Notes under the pieces: model-generated
The model's input: only the letters and a program-made list of their open reading frames with translations
Database searches by the model: none
Told to the model about the DNA's origin: nothing
Made by a program: the position numbers and the translations under genes
Assembly: GCA_017654935.2 (NCBI GenBank)
Contig: CM065698.1
Coordinates: 42,881,894-42,945,893, forward strand
DNA: 64,000 nucleotides
Source: Phymorhynchus buccinoides
Lineage: Eukaryota > Mollusca > Gastropoda > Neogastropoda > Raphitomidae
Reading direction: 5' to 3'
Shown: positions 1 through 11,969 of the stretch, piece by piece
Numbering within the stretch: the stretch's first letter is position 1
How the letters are laid out: each line of letters opens with the position of its first letter

Positions 1-122
1 ATACACTAATTTGCAGTCAAACGGTAAAATTAGGCCAAAGTGACAAGTGTCAGTGGTCAGCTTGTTATTCATTTTATTTAACAAAGATTTTTTTTTTTAA
101 ATGAGAACTTGTCAAGAATGAG

Positions 123-293
123 TTTTTATAACTCCAATTTTCATTTGGACAAAAAGGCGGTTGAAAATCGAAGGCCGTTTTGTTGAACCGCCGTTTTGTC
201 CAAATCATAATAGAAAATTTGGACAAAACGGCGGTTCTAGCCCCGCCGTTTTGTCTATAGACAAAACGGCGGAATTTGGACAAAACGGCGGTT
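123..293. repeat. Cluster of inverted/direct copies of a TTGGACAAAACGGCGGTT motif
   Basis: Six copies of a roughly 18-bp motif (TTGGACAAAACGGCGGTT) lie in both orientations near 144-162, 186-204, 218-236, 243-272 (two copies head to head around TATA) and 275-293. The cluster ends 33 bp before the left end of the inverted-repeat element at 327. It can fold into several hairpins. No matching cluster is present beyond the right end of that element, so it may be unrelated. I do not recognise a family. Confidence 0.75.
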
Positions 294-326
294 AACAACG
301 CCACGATTGCGCACACTTGCAGAATA

Positions 327-493
327 GTGCAGCAGATATGTGACATATTTCGACTGAATTGTGGGTTTGATGATAAAAGCATGGCATTTGGCACACAGTT
401 AGGACATACCCGTAGGAATATTTTTGGATATAGGGACATCGCATATTTGTCCCATGGTAGCTGTGGCGGCCATTTTACAAAATGGCGGCCACA
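327..493 (+). repeat. Left terminal inverted repeat
   Basis: This is the left arm of the 3.8-kb element. It matches the reverse complement of 3983-4136 in colinear blocks separated by indels. Its inner part is a near-palindrome built on GGCCATTTT/AAAATGGC (about 470-493), which resembles YY1-type core sites; that resemblance is only a motif match. Confidence 0.65.
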
Positions 494-589
494 ATGTACT
501 ATTTTCGCCCATAAGTTGGAACTATATCAACTATGGTTGGTGCAAAACACATTCTAGTGGATCTATGTATCATTTGTTATTGACATGTT

Positions 590-3418
590 ATGCATAGGCC
601 TCACATGGACTTGAACACAATGATGTACGGTGGTCTAACAGGGACGCAAATAACGTTTTTCTTCCTTGTCATGCTTATCATATCTGACAGATCAGCACCA
701 GTGGATCCAAGCAGTGTGGCCATTACCTCATTTCTGCCCCTCTTCTATGATCAGGCCAACTCCGTGGCCATGATTCACCACTCCATGGACGTCATCAAGA
801 GGGCAGTGGATATCCTGAATCCTGGTCAGGTCCCGGTCATCACTGCGGATCAACCACTGTACACGCTGGCCAAACAGATCCAATGGAGCTGGCCTCAAAC
901 ACATGGAGAAGATTACTTCATTATCCTGTTTGCCGGATTCCACATCGAAAAGGCATCATTCAACAGTCTGGGCGACCTTCTGGATTGCAGTGGATGGACG
1001 GAAGCCCTGGTCCAGGCAGGAGCTGTTACACCTGGAACAGCCGACTCATTCATCAAAGCCGCCCATGTGACGCACACTCGATGGGCTCACCAGGTCACAG
1101 CTAGTGTTCTGTATCTCCTTCGACAGGAGGGTTACACCCAATACTGTGAATGGTTGGATGAGGGACAGGTTCCAATGTCAGTAGAAGACTGGTGTGCTAG
1201 CCGAGCTGATACAAGTCCACAGTTCAAGTTCTGGTCGATTATCCTGCAGCTGGAACTGGAAATCATGATCTACGTGAGATCGCTACGCGAGGGCGACTTC
1301 ATGCTCTACATCGATGCCTTGACCAATATTGTACCCTGGTTCTTTGCCCTGGGGCACACAAATTATGCAAGGTGGATTCCAGTTCACTTGCGTGACATGG
1401 TAGCACTCGAAGACAAGCATCCAGATGTGTTCACAGAGTTCATGGCTGGGAACTTCACAGTGAAGAAGACAACACACGCATTCTCTGCTATGGCCATCGA
1501 CCAGGCACATGAGCAGAATAACGCATCAGTGAAAGGCGATGGCGGAGCAGTCGGCCTGACTGAGAATCCTGCAGCATTGCGGCGCTGGGTGGTGTCCAGT
1601 CCTGAGATGGCAAGAGTGATTGCAGAGTTCCAAGCCACAGCAGAGACGAGAATAAAGAAGACTGATTCCAGGCACCATGAGCAGACAAAGCATACACAGC
1701 TGGCGTTTGCTCGAGATGTGAAGTCACTCTCCGGTGTCATGAGAGAGATGGGGAACCCCTTCTGTGATGACAGCAATGATCTCCCGGTACTAGGCAGCAG
1801 GGACCTGGCAGACCCAGCAGTCATCAACACTGTGCGCCAGATCGAGAAGCTGGGGCAGGAGCAGTACCACACGTATGTCAGTGAGCGACTTGTGAACCAG
1901 ACGAAGCCCATCACCAACCCAGTCACGAGAAACAACCTTCCTCTCTTCATCCGATCTCCAGTCAGAGAGAAATCAAGAACCCAGCTTCAGCTGTCGTTGC
2001 TCAAGAATGACTGCGACCTATTCTCCTGGTTGTTCATTGCATCCCAGATGCGTGATGGCGATCTCGACTTCTTTGCTCATGAGAACCAGGCCTGTCCCCC
2101 TGCCCTGTCACAGATGGGCAAAATGAGACTGGGCAAAAAGTCTGACCTCGTGGGATGCTTAAAAGATATGATAACTCCACAAGAGAATGTTGCCAGACCT
2201 CACGTTGAAGTCATCATCCTTGATGGAGCAGCTATCACCAACATGCTGGCACCTGGTGGTGCGAAGACCTTCTCTGACTATGCAACACAGGTTTTCTTGC
2301 CGTACATCACATCTCAGCTACAGCATGCAATCAGAGTGGATGTCGTCTGGGATGAATACCCGCCAGACAGTTTGAAGGCCGACACTCGAACAAAGAGAGG
2401 TAGAGGCATCCGGAGACGAGTCGAGCCATCTAGTTCCATACCAGGAAACTGGCAGGCCTTCCTACGGATCGACGAGAACAAGGTGGAGCTGTTCTCCTTC
2501 CTAGCGACGAGAATAGCTGCTCAAGAGACAGAGAAACAAGTCATCAGCACTCTCCACAAAGACGTGGTCTGTACGCATGCCAGAGACATCGCTGGTCTTG
2601 CTCCATGTACACATGAAGAAGCAGATACCAGGATGCTGCTCCACGTGGAAGATGCTGTGAAGCAGGGCTACACCAAGGTGTCGATCCGCACAGTTGACAC
2701 GGATGTCGTAGTCCTTGCGGTGGCAGCAGCCGAACGCCTCAACATAGATGAGCTGTGGGTTGCCTTCGGTACCGGGAAGAGCTTTAGGTTCTTAGCAGCT
2801 CACAAGATGGCCCAGGCATTGGGGCCTGACAAGTGTCGAGGATTACCCTCATTTCATGCCTTCACTGGGTGTGATACCGTGTCAAGGATTGGAGGCAGGA
2901 GAAGAAAGACTTCATGGGAGACGTGGAAGGCCTGTGATGAGGTCACTGCGACCTTCTGTGCCTTGCTCGCTACACCAAACCCCTCAATCGTAGATGACAG
3001 CCTGGACACCTTGGAGCGTTTCGTCGTTCCCCTGTATGATCGCACTAGCAGCCACGAGCATGTCAACGATGCACGTAAGCAGCTCTTCACCCAGAAGCGT
3101 CGAGCAATATATGCTCTCCCGCCAACTCGAGAAGCCCTCAGACAGCACATCAGGAGAACTGCATACCAAGCTGGCTACTGTTGGGGCCAGATGATGGTTG
3201 CTGCTGCAGAGCTCCCATCCTCTAGCGAATGGGGGTGGGTGAAGAGTGACACTGGCTGGGACGTCTGCTGGACAACCATCCCAGAGGCAACGCAAGCATG
3301 CCGGCAACTTCTCAGATGCGGCTGCAAGAAGGGATGCAGAGGACAATGCAAGTGTAGGAAGGCTGTACTCCAGTGCACGGCACTATGCCACTGCGGCGGA
3401 CAGTGTGCTCGGGAGTAG
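590..3418 (+). CDS. FEN1/PIN-like, CXC-domain protein of a TIR-flanked element
   Basis: An uninterrupted 942-codon frame. The N-terminal two thirds resemble large uncharacterised proteins common in cnidarian and molluscan genomes. Three motifs are spaced like the acidic metal-binding sites of FEN1/XPG/PIN-type nucleases: EEADTRM (E676-M682), TVDTDVVVL (D703, D705) and HAFTGCDT (H756, D762). The C terminus from residue 910 has nine cysteines (910, 912, 916, 920, 922, 929, 933, 935, 939) in a tesmin/TSO1-like CXC arrangement, a zinc- and DNA-binding fold in known members. An in-frame TGA lies at 581-583. The hydrophobic run at residues 20-31 is encoded by a T-rich tract ending in TATCTGACAG at 690, a good 3' splice site, so the true exon may begin at 691 with 5' exons missing. 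The nuclease role is inferred; transposase function is speculative. Confidence 0.75.
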   Translation: MHRPHMDLNTMMYGGLTGTQITFFFLVMLIISDRSAPVDPSSVAITSFLPLFYDQANSVAMIHHSMDVIKRAVDILNPGQVPVITADQPLYTLAKQIQWSWPQTHGEDYFIILFAGFHIEKASFNSLGDLLDCSGWTEALVQAGAVTPGTADSFIKAAHVTHTRWAHQVTASVLYLLRQEGYTQYCEWLDEGQVPMSVEDWCASRADTSPQFKFWSIILQLELEIMIYVRSLREGDFMLYIDALTNIVPWFFALGHTNYARWIPVHLRDMVALEDKHPDVFTEFMAGNFTVKKTTHAFSAMAIDQAHEQNNASVKGDGGAVGLTENPAALRRWVVSSPEMARVIAEFQATAETRIKKTDSRHHEQTKHTQLAFARDVKSLSGVMREMGNPFCDDSNDLPVLGSRDLADPAVINTVRQIEKLGQEQYHTYVSERLVNQTKPITNPVTRNNLPLFIRSPVREKSRTQLQLSLLKNDCDLFSWLFIASQMRDGDLDFFAHENQACPPALSQMGKMRLGKKSDLVGCLKDMITPQENVARPHVEVIILDGAAITNMLAPGGAKTFSDYATQVFLPYITSQLQHAIRVDVVWDEYPPDSLKADTRTKRGRGIRRRVEPSSSIPGNWQAFLRIDENKVELFSFLATRIAAQETEKQVISTLHKDVVCTHARDIAGLAPCTHEEADTRMLLHVEDAVKQGYTKVSIRTVDTDVVVLAVAAAERLNIDELWVAFGTGKSFRFLAAHKMAQALGPDKCRGLPSFHAFTGCDTVSRIGGRRRKTSWETWKACDEVTATFCALLATPNPSIVDDSLDTLERFVVPLYDRTSSHEHVNDARKQLFTQKRRAIYALPPTREALRQHIRRTAYQAGYCWGQMMVAAAELPSSSEWGWVKSDTGWDVCWTTIPEATQACRQLLRCGCKKGCRGQCKCRKAVLQCTALCHCGGQCARE

Positions 3419-3982
3419 AACTTGCAGTATCATGGACGGCTTGGAGAACACAACCATAACCCCTTTGTACAGGTCAACTGGGGATTGCAGGCCCCATCTA
3501 CTACCATGATTTAATAATACCCAAGGAGAATATTTCGTTAGCTGATAAGATCCAACTACATAACGTACATGTGTAAACGGGTGGTTGGCATTAATGTACG
3601 TTTGATGCTCGGGTTGCTCACCTAGATCGCCTTTGTCCGCATGGCGGATTGTTATATTTTAATATGATGTAGACCATGACAATGTAAGGGTAAAAGATAA
3701 ATGTAAGATAATATGTAAGGGTAAACGCACTTCCACAGTGGCAGTGCAGTTTAATGTTAAACCGATCATTTTCAGATTGCAAAATACGAACAAAACTCAT
3801 AAAAAAAAACAAATTTTGCGTAATTGTTGCCTAATAGGCCAAATAAATCGGTTATGTAAGGTGTATGACCTTTAATTGGCATCCCAGATTATATTGTAAG
3901 TGATATTGCATTACTTGCATGCATCTCCAGTTGAAAAACGTGCACAACTCCTACAGATTATGTGTTATGCAATACCCGATCA

Positions 3983-4136
3983 CGGCCATTTTGTAAAATG
4001 GCCGCCATTTTGGCCCCAGGAGGAATATGCAATGTCCCTATATCCAAAAATCTTCCTAGTGGTATGTACTATTAATGTGAGCTAACTTCCATGCTTTTAT
4101 CATCAAACCCACAATCTTTGCACATATCTGCTGCAC
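3983..4136 (-). repeat. Right terminal inverted repeat
   Basis: This is the right arm of the 3.8-kb element, inverted relative to 327-493. It contains the CCATTTTGTAAAATGG near-palindrome at its inner edge and ends CACATATCTGCTGCAC followed by TA. Between the stop codon (3418) and this arm lie about 560 bp without a gene, holding the AATAAA signal at 3842. Confidence 0.65.
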
Positions 4137-4139
4137 TAG

Positions 4140-4580
4140 AAGTCTGAATGAGAGTTATCTAGTTGGATAGAGGTTGGGAGCGAGTTTGTAGACAAACGTC
4201 TCTTGGGCACAACGAAAAGTGTTGTCATTGTTAATAAGCAAAGAACTCGACTTAACAGTTTCATTATATAATATTATATATGGTGTTTGCTACACACTAA
4301 CATTGTGCATACAACTGATTTTCATTCCATTTGAACACATTAAACTACCATAATCGTTTTAGAATAAACCAGAAAAAAAGAAAACAAATACCCACCACAT
4401 TAAGCTTACATGAACATTTGAATACACTAAACCAGAACAAATGAAAAAACGCATGAACCTTAGCATACTTCTATTGTTTAAAGAACAGACCGATTGCAAT
4501 ACAGGGGCCTACAGTCTTCTTGGGGTTTACTTTATTCTTGGCATTAATAAAGTGTTTTTTGTATAGGACCAAGCTAAGGA
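4140..4580. other. No gene recognised
   Basis: AT-rich sequence between the transposon-like element and a microsatellite-cored repeat. I see no long frame, RNA gene or repeat that I can name. Confidence 0.5.
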
Positions 4581-4584
4581 ACTA

Positions 4585-5250
<666 letters not shown>

Positions 5251-5375
5251 GAACTAGAAATGTACCTTTTTGGCTCACGTCGTTTTTAAAACAAAGTGAG
5301 TCTATAGTATCGTACATGTTCGGTTGTGTGTCTGTGTGTATGTGTGTGTGTGTTGCGTCCGTGGCCCCGACCTTT

Positions 5376-5790
5376 AACCTTAACTCAAACCTTAACGTTG
5401 TCATTTTCTCTAAACATATAAGGCGTTAGAGGGTTAAAGTTAGCAGGATACTTGATTTTGACGTGAGCCTTCAAGTCACGACGATCAAAGCAGTCAGATA
5501 CATTGATAAAGAACAAAATAAAGATAATCATTTGTTGCAGAGATTACTGTTGTGCAACCTTTAACCTTGACTCAGTCACACTCTTCAAACTAAAGAAGAC
5601 TCTCACTCTCCACTGAAACTTTAACGTTGTCATTTTCTCAAAAAAACATAAGATGTTAAAGGGTTAAAGTTAGCAGGATACTTGATTTTGACGTGAGCCT
5701 TCAAGTCATGGCGATCAAAGCAGTCAGATACATCGGTAAGGAACAAAAGAAAGAAAATCATTTGTTGCACCGAGTAGGAGATACATACTG
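5376..5790. repeat. Two direct copies of a ~160-bp sequence, about 232 bp apart
   Basis: The blocks TTAACGTTGTCATTTTCTC, GGGTTAAAGTTAGCAGGATA, GACGTGAGCCTTCAAGTCA and CAAAGCAGTCAGATACAT occur first at 5390-5540 and again at 5622-5770, in the same order, with a few substitutions and small indels. This is a local tandem duplication of a sequence I cannot identify. Confidence 0.75.
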
Positions 5791-6399
5791 GAAAGAAGAC
5801 TCTCCATTAGATATACAAAAACGCTCTTTAAAAAGAAACACAAGACTTCAGGTGTGTACAAATAGGTACATTTTAACGTCGTCAACTTATATTTTCTGTA
5901 ACAAATGGATGTACCGAGTGTGTGCGTTGACGGCCCGGTAGCTTCGCTTTATTTGCGCCTTTGAGTAACGGTTGTTCGTGTTCATTCGCACATCATCTCT
6001 GCGCATAACTTAGCCTACCGCACTTCCGGCAACAAGGCCTAGGCGAATAAGATATCATGCCTTACCTCATAATCAAGACGACGTACTTAACATTTAGCCC
6101 ACATTCATTTCAGTCTTGAAAAAAAAATATACGGAAAATCCAGGGTTCGTCGATTTCACTGCCTTCGACGTACGAATCCTTTGTTAGGCCTAGACGATTG
6201 ATCACCATGTGCAAAGACTGTACAGGGGAAGATAAACATGGATGAGCTTGCTGGCTCTGACCTTGACCTTTGCTTTGTGGCAGAGGGGGGGGGGGAATTA
6301 ACGAAACGAAAATAAAATATTAGGACTAATATAAAATATCTTACAGAAATGTAGATGATGTGGAACAAGTTTTCATCGCATGAACAATCAGTTTAAAAC

Positions 6400-6660
6400 A
6401 GTAACAGATCACGCAACTTCAATTATTAATTTTCTAAGAGTAAGAGGCTTAGACCCACAGGCAAAGACTGTAGGCCTACTACAAGTGTCCGTAGACCCCC
6501 CTTACCCCAACTGTTTTCAAATGCACAAGTGTCTACATAACAGTATTCTCTCTATACAGGCATGGGAATTGTCATGGGAATTCCCATGCCTGCTATAATA
6601 ATACAAATCAGACGTGAGCCTTGCAGGCTTTGCCTCTTGTTTATTATTTGACACGAGAAG
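6400..6660 (+). repeat. Dispersed repeat with 14-bp-stem hairpin; inverted copy at right edge of window
   Basis: This stretch matches the reverse complement of 63545-64000. Shared blocks include GATCACGCAACTTCAATTAT, AGAGTAAGAGGCTTAGACCC, GTAGGCCTACTACA and GACGTGAGCCTTGCAGG. Both copies contain the hairpin CAGGCATGGGAATT ... AATTCCCATGCCTG. The right copy carries about 200 bp of extra sequence including a poly-C run. The class of repeat is unknown; no target duplication is clear because the right copy runs off the window. Confidence 0.8.
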
Positions 6661-6731
6661 TCCAAATTTATAATGAAGCCACTCATCTCTGGTTTTATGC
6701 GACACACATAATTATAGTATATACAAAATAT

Positions 6732-6791
<60 letters not shown>

Positions 6792-6815
6792 GGTGCCAGG
6801 GCCTAGATGAATAAA
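6645..6815 (+). repeat. Dispersed repeat around (CT)n, related to 46000-46220
   Basis: The block ATTTGACACGAGAAGTCCAAATTTA, a GACACACAT block, (CT)n at about 6735-6789 and a trailing GGCCTAGATGAATAAA recur in the same order at 46003-46220. This is another case where the microsatellite is the core of a larger repeat. Confidence 0.7.
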
Positions 6816-8930
6816 ATATTTTGCATTTCATTTCATTTCTCTCTGACTCTCAATACATGATTTTCAAACATTTAATATGTCAAGGTTTAGGTGTGGCGTT
6901 TTAGAGATTTATCGCTATCGCAAGAAACACAGTAAAACAGATTTAATTTATCCTCTTTGTAAAAAAGCAAAAGAAGATGACATTGATTTTGCTTTGTGTT
7001 CAGATGTCTTGTGTGACATAAAGACACACTGACGCACCACCATTAAGTCCCTTGTTTTTTGTGTGGGTAGCTGTGACCCACATACAAATGTCCCGAACTT
7101 CAAATTGAGGCTGCTCTTTAAAATGTTTCGTTTTCAATTTGGGTACATTTGTATGGGAGTCAAACCTGGTCAAGACAAGATTTCTTACCAGCTATAAGAG
7201 GGAAAACACGCGAAACCCGTGATTTTGACACGTGAAATGGTGGGGCTGTAAGAAAACGGTATATTCCACAAAAATTCCTCAATTATCCAAACCAGTTTCG
7301 CTTTACTCATCCTTGTAGTAAACAGTTATCATATATTCCTTTTGAAGAAGTTGTGACACTTTTTTTCCAGACAATACTGATACAGGCCTAAGCAGTCAAA
7401 GACCCACCCCAGGATCTGTCATGCTATTTGACCCACGTTTCTTGGTAACACTCTCATGAGAACCTCCACACCCTGGCCAAGACCATCCATGAAATTAAGA
7501 CGGATCCTGAACTCGTTGATGAAGAGCATTCATGTCCAGTCTCACAATGCCTAAATGATGTGGTTTGGGGCTCTCAAACGACAGTGCTGCTTATGAGCTG
7601 GAATAAGCAAGATGTCCTAGCATGCCCAGGGGGAGTGAAGGCAGCATCACGAAGTCCGTTAATCACAGTTTGGATGGACATTGTCCGCACAGAGGCATTC
7701 AGCAAATGAAAATACTGCCAGAGAGCATGTGTGAAACGATTTTAGCAGGCCTGAAAAAAGTGGAAAACGGCCATTTTTATTACCCGTCTCACAATTTCTG
7801 CCACCTTCAGACGTCAATCAGCTGGTACCAATCTCATAGCAGTGAGTGCACGCTCTGGAGGCAATGCTTGCGATATTCCAAACACTAATGACACAATGAC
7901 TCGGACTCACTGGTAGCAACTCAAAACTGGCGTCATTAGCTGTCCGCTTAGTAAAACTAGATCTAATTTTACCGATTTGTAACTGATGATATATCGGTGC
8001 ATATTACACTGGTGGAAATAAAAACTTAACAGAAGAAACATTTTATCCTTTGTCTCTTTTCCTGTGTTGTTATTTTGTACCAGTACTAATAAGAAATGTT
8101 GAAAACGAACTGTTGAATTAACATACCCACTGACGTCGGAAGAAGTTCTTTAGACAACACTTACAACAGTGTGTGCAGGAAAATTAAACTCTAAATAGGT
8201 CGGAGTTTGGGGCGTTAAAAATAACTGCATGCATGCGTTAGGGAAGGCTTATTGTAGATCTAGTGATTTGCGCTAACTCTGATTCGCTAAATTCCAAGAG
8301 AAAGCTTTAAATAAAGTCTTTTAAATGGAGGTTTGTCCAGGTATTCTCACCAAACACGTGCATTCCATATTCATTCGAAAGATCAATATCTTTTCTGCAA
8401 AGTTCAGTTAAAATAAATGCCTAGATCAACAGTGACCAATTTAGAGTTTCTGTCAAAGAGACCAAGCATGTAGGGTTTTTCGACGTTCTATCAGAATGAC
8501 GCAGCACGACGTCATGGCGAGTTGAGTCAAGTAAACAAAGGCAGTCGTTTTACAAAACGAACTGAATAACTGCCCTTAGAGCATCGACAGTCAATTTAAA
8601 GAGCTCTGTGGATAAAGTGGCGTCTGCTTGTTAGCTTAATCCAATATTTTGCATTGAAGTAAATGTTTATTGAAAAAAAACACTACTTTATTATGCTCAG
8701 TCTGGCCAGCTAGCTAAAACCTTTGGTGACGATGTCGTGGCAGGGGTATGTGCTGAAAATCTACTTGGTTATTTAATGTTGAAGCCCAGAGCACATCTTC
8801 TTGGTATTATTTGAATAAGGGAAAGGCTTAAGAGCCGGGATGCTATATTACTTTTAAATGATAACTTTCATGTTATCCAGAAATATCAGTTTCTTGTGGT
8901 CACGTGATCAGTGATCAATTTATTGTTTCA
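6816..8930. other. No gene recognised
   Basis: About 2.1 kb of low-complexity-poor sequence without a convincing reading frame, RNA gene or named repeat. Short open frames are present (for example around 7622-7888), but they have no recognisable domain and no supporting signals. Confidence 0.5.
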
Positions 8931-9059
8931 CAGATGAAGTCAGATCCAGATCTAGATCTCGTAGCTTGTGATTATTTACGCTTATATATAGTAGATCTAG
9001 GTATAATAGATCTATCTGCAATTTGTATCTTCGCATGGGCATTATACTGAACAGGTTTA

Positions 9060-9595
<536 letters not shown>

Positions 9596-9954
9596 TAACG
9601 TCCTTCCACTAAAAGTGATTCAGACAGTACATGTATTATAATTAGTGTTGGGTATGTGTACCGGTATTATACCAGTATTTTTTCGACGTACCGATATGTT
9701 GTACCGGCTGGGTTGCTGGAGATCCATTTAGGGCCTACAGTTTTTTAAGCACAAGGAAGAGCTCTCCAAGAAAGTCCAATGGGTACGTGTGGCTAAGAAA
9801 TCCCCCTAAATGCCTGACCTCATACTCTCTCTATATATTGTCCTTACCCCCCACCCCCTCTTTCTCTCTATCAATATATGCAAATACGCACACGCACACA
9901 CACAGAGACACACACGCGCGGGCACACGCATACACACCCACACAACAACAACAA

Positions 9955-10905
9955 CATACGGTATTTATACGGCGCTGAATCTTGATATAAATCAAATCAA
10001 AGCGCACACACACGTTAGCATTCATAACGCATTCAAACAAAAATGCAATACAAAGCGAGCACACACGTTTGACATAAATGGTATACAGCAGAAACAGACC
10101 TAAAGGCAAGAGAGAGAGAAGAGAAAGAGAGTGGAGCCTCAATGACGGGGGAACAGGTGGGTTTTGAGGTTAGATTTGAAGGCTGAGAGGGTCGATCGCT
10201 GACGGAGGGAAAGAGGAAGTTTGTTCCAAGATGTCGGTCCTGAGACAGCAAAAGAGCGCCGACCAACAGTTGAAAGCTTATACCTAGGGATCTGGAGAGA
10301 AAGCGGGTCAGAAACTGAACGTAAAGTGCGAGCTGGCGTATAGATGGAAATATTGTCGCAGAGGTAAGATGGAGCAGCTTTATGGATAGATTTATAGCAA
10401 AGGGTGTTTAATTTATACTCAATTCTGTCTGCGACAGGAAGCCAGTGCAAAGAACGGAGAAGAGGGCTAACGTGATCAAACTTTTTCTTCCTAAGGACAA
10501 GACGAGCAGCTGTGTTTTGAATACGCTGGAGACAAGATAGAGAAGAGACTGATAGGCCAGAAAGGAGAGCATTACAGTAGTCAAGACGAGATAGGATGAG
10601 GGAAGTAACAAGTTTTGCTGTGGCTTCATCTGAGAGATATTTACGAATATAGCGGATGCGACGAATTTGATAGTAGCAGGACTGACAGGTCTGAGTCAGG
10701 AAACTCTGCATGGAAAGGGTATTGTCCAAAGTGACACCTAAGTTTTTGACAGAGTCTGAGAGGGGAATTATATTGTTACCCAGTTGGATTGACTCTATGG
10801 AAACAGAGGCTAGTTTGTTTTTTGTCCCTACAAGCATTGCTTCGGTTTTTTCACCATTTAATTGAAGTTTATTTTGAACCATCCAATTTTGAATATCAAT
10901 ATCTC
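9955..10905 (-). mobile_element. 5'-truncated CR1/L2-like LINE, 3' end of ORF2 plus 3' UTR
   Basis: On the minus strand, 10882-10139 encodes the C-terminal part of a non-LTR reverse transcriptase polyprotein, uninterrupted over 247 codons. Diagnostic features are NKLQLNGEKTEAM, a NLGVTLD motif, RRIRYIRKYLS, SRLDYCNALLSGL, a LHWLPVADRIEYK block and a terminal LKTHLF, as in Jockey/CR1/L2-type elements. Coding sequence can be traced upstream only to about 10905, so the 5' end is truncated beyond the RT palm. The 3' UTR ends near 9955 with GTATAAATACCG followed by (TTG)n, a hairpin-plus-repeat tail typical of these LINEs. No endonuclease or catalytic YADD motif is present, so the copy is dead. 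Confidence 0.85.
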
Positions 10906-10969
10906 TCTCTTTGTTTTGTGTATTATCCTCTTCAAATAGGGCTTATGGACTTTACTTGAATAAAGTATC

Positions 10970-10973
<4 letters not shown>

Positions 10974-11055
<82 letters not shown>

Positions 11056-11261
11056 GCGTCTAATGAAAATCATAACCTAGGCTATGTAAATACATGTATG
11101 CGTATAAAGCTCATTTGGCTAGGACAGATGCACTCAAAGAATGATTGCAACATGCTTTCATAATGATGCTATCTGCTCTTAAATTCTACGTTTACGTAAA
11201 CTCTGATTTGTTTGGGCCCGTGGCCTAACAAATTAAATTATTTCATACTTCAGACCCCCAC

Positions 11262-11346
<85 letters not shown>
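10974..11346. repeat. Two (CT)n microsatellites separated by unique sequence
   Basis: (CT)n runs at about 10974-11051 and 11269-11346. The intervening 215 bp has no recognisable feature. Confidence 0.9.
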
Positions 11347-11351
<5 letters not shown>

Positions 11352-11969
11352 ACTTTCAATCTCTCAGGATAGCACCTTTTTAAAATAAAATTATAATCAA
11401 ACACCTGACCTGTGTTACTGTTATGGGGCGATGGATTGAGGGTAGCATTTCTTTCAAATGACAATAATTACGTGGGTTGTTCATTACAGTTTGGCAACGT
11501 GTCAATAAAACAGAAACAAGGAAGTTCACAAACTTCAAACTTTTGCATTCCTGTGAAGAACACCTTTCCTTTTGTATGCAAAGTTCCAGCTCTCTATGCC
11601 AGGTTTCAATGTTCTTTTGGTAGCTTTTTTTTATGTAAGGGTCGGAGCTGTGATTTTGAGCTTTTTGTGAGGGCCCGACCAACCAAAAACGCTAAGCTAA
11701 TAAAAAGAAATTGAAAGTAATGTGGAGCTAAGTGAAGTCTTTAGAATAGTTGATTCGAACATTGATTATCTTACTCTTCTTGGAAACTGCTAGACAGAAT
11801 TCTAGTTGCTTGTATAGTAACTGTAGCTGATATTTTCTGTTGATGCATGACAAAAAGCGTGTACATTCAAAGTCAAACGTCAAGGTTAATAAGCAGTTGA
11901 CGTGAATTGTTTTTTGGCAGGCAAAGAAACAAACAAGGCCAACGGTCAAGGTTATCAAGGTCAATGTAC
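11347..11969. other. No gene recognised
   Basis: Short open frames occur on both strands (up to about 100 codons), but none shows a domain, splice signals or a plausible gene context. Confidence 0.45.

Larger units (their letters stand above)
327..4136 (+). mobile_element. 3.8-kb DNA-transposon-like element with long imperfect TIRs and TA duplication
   Basis: Both ends carry related sequence in inverted orientation. The left end (327 to about 493) and the reverse complement of the right end (about 3983-4136) both begin GTGCAGCAGATATGTG, both contain a GTGGGTTTGATGATAAAAGC block and a TTTTTGGATATAGGGACAT block, and both end in a near-palindromic CCATTTT/AAAATGG segment. The outermost match is flanked by TA on each side (325-326 and 4137-4138), consistent with a TA target duplication. 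The interior holds one long plus-strand reading frame and an AATAAA signal at 3842-3847. Autonomy and family are unknown. The TIRs are only partly conserved, so the copy is not recent. Confidence 0.65.
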
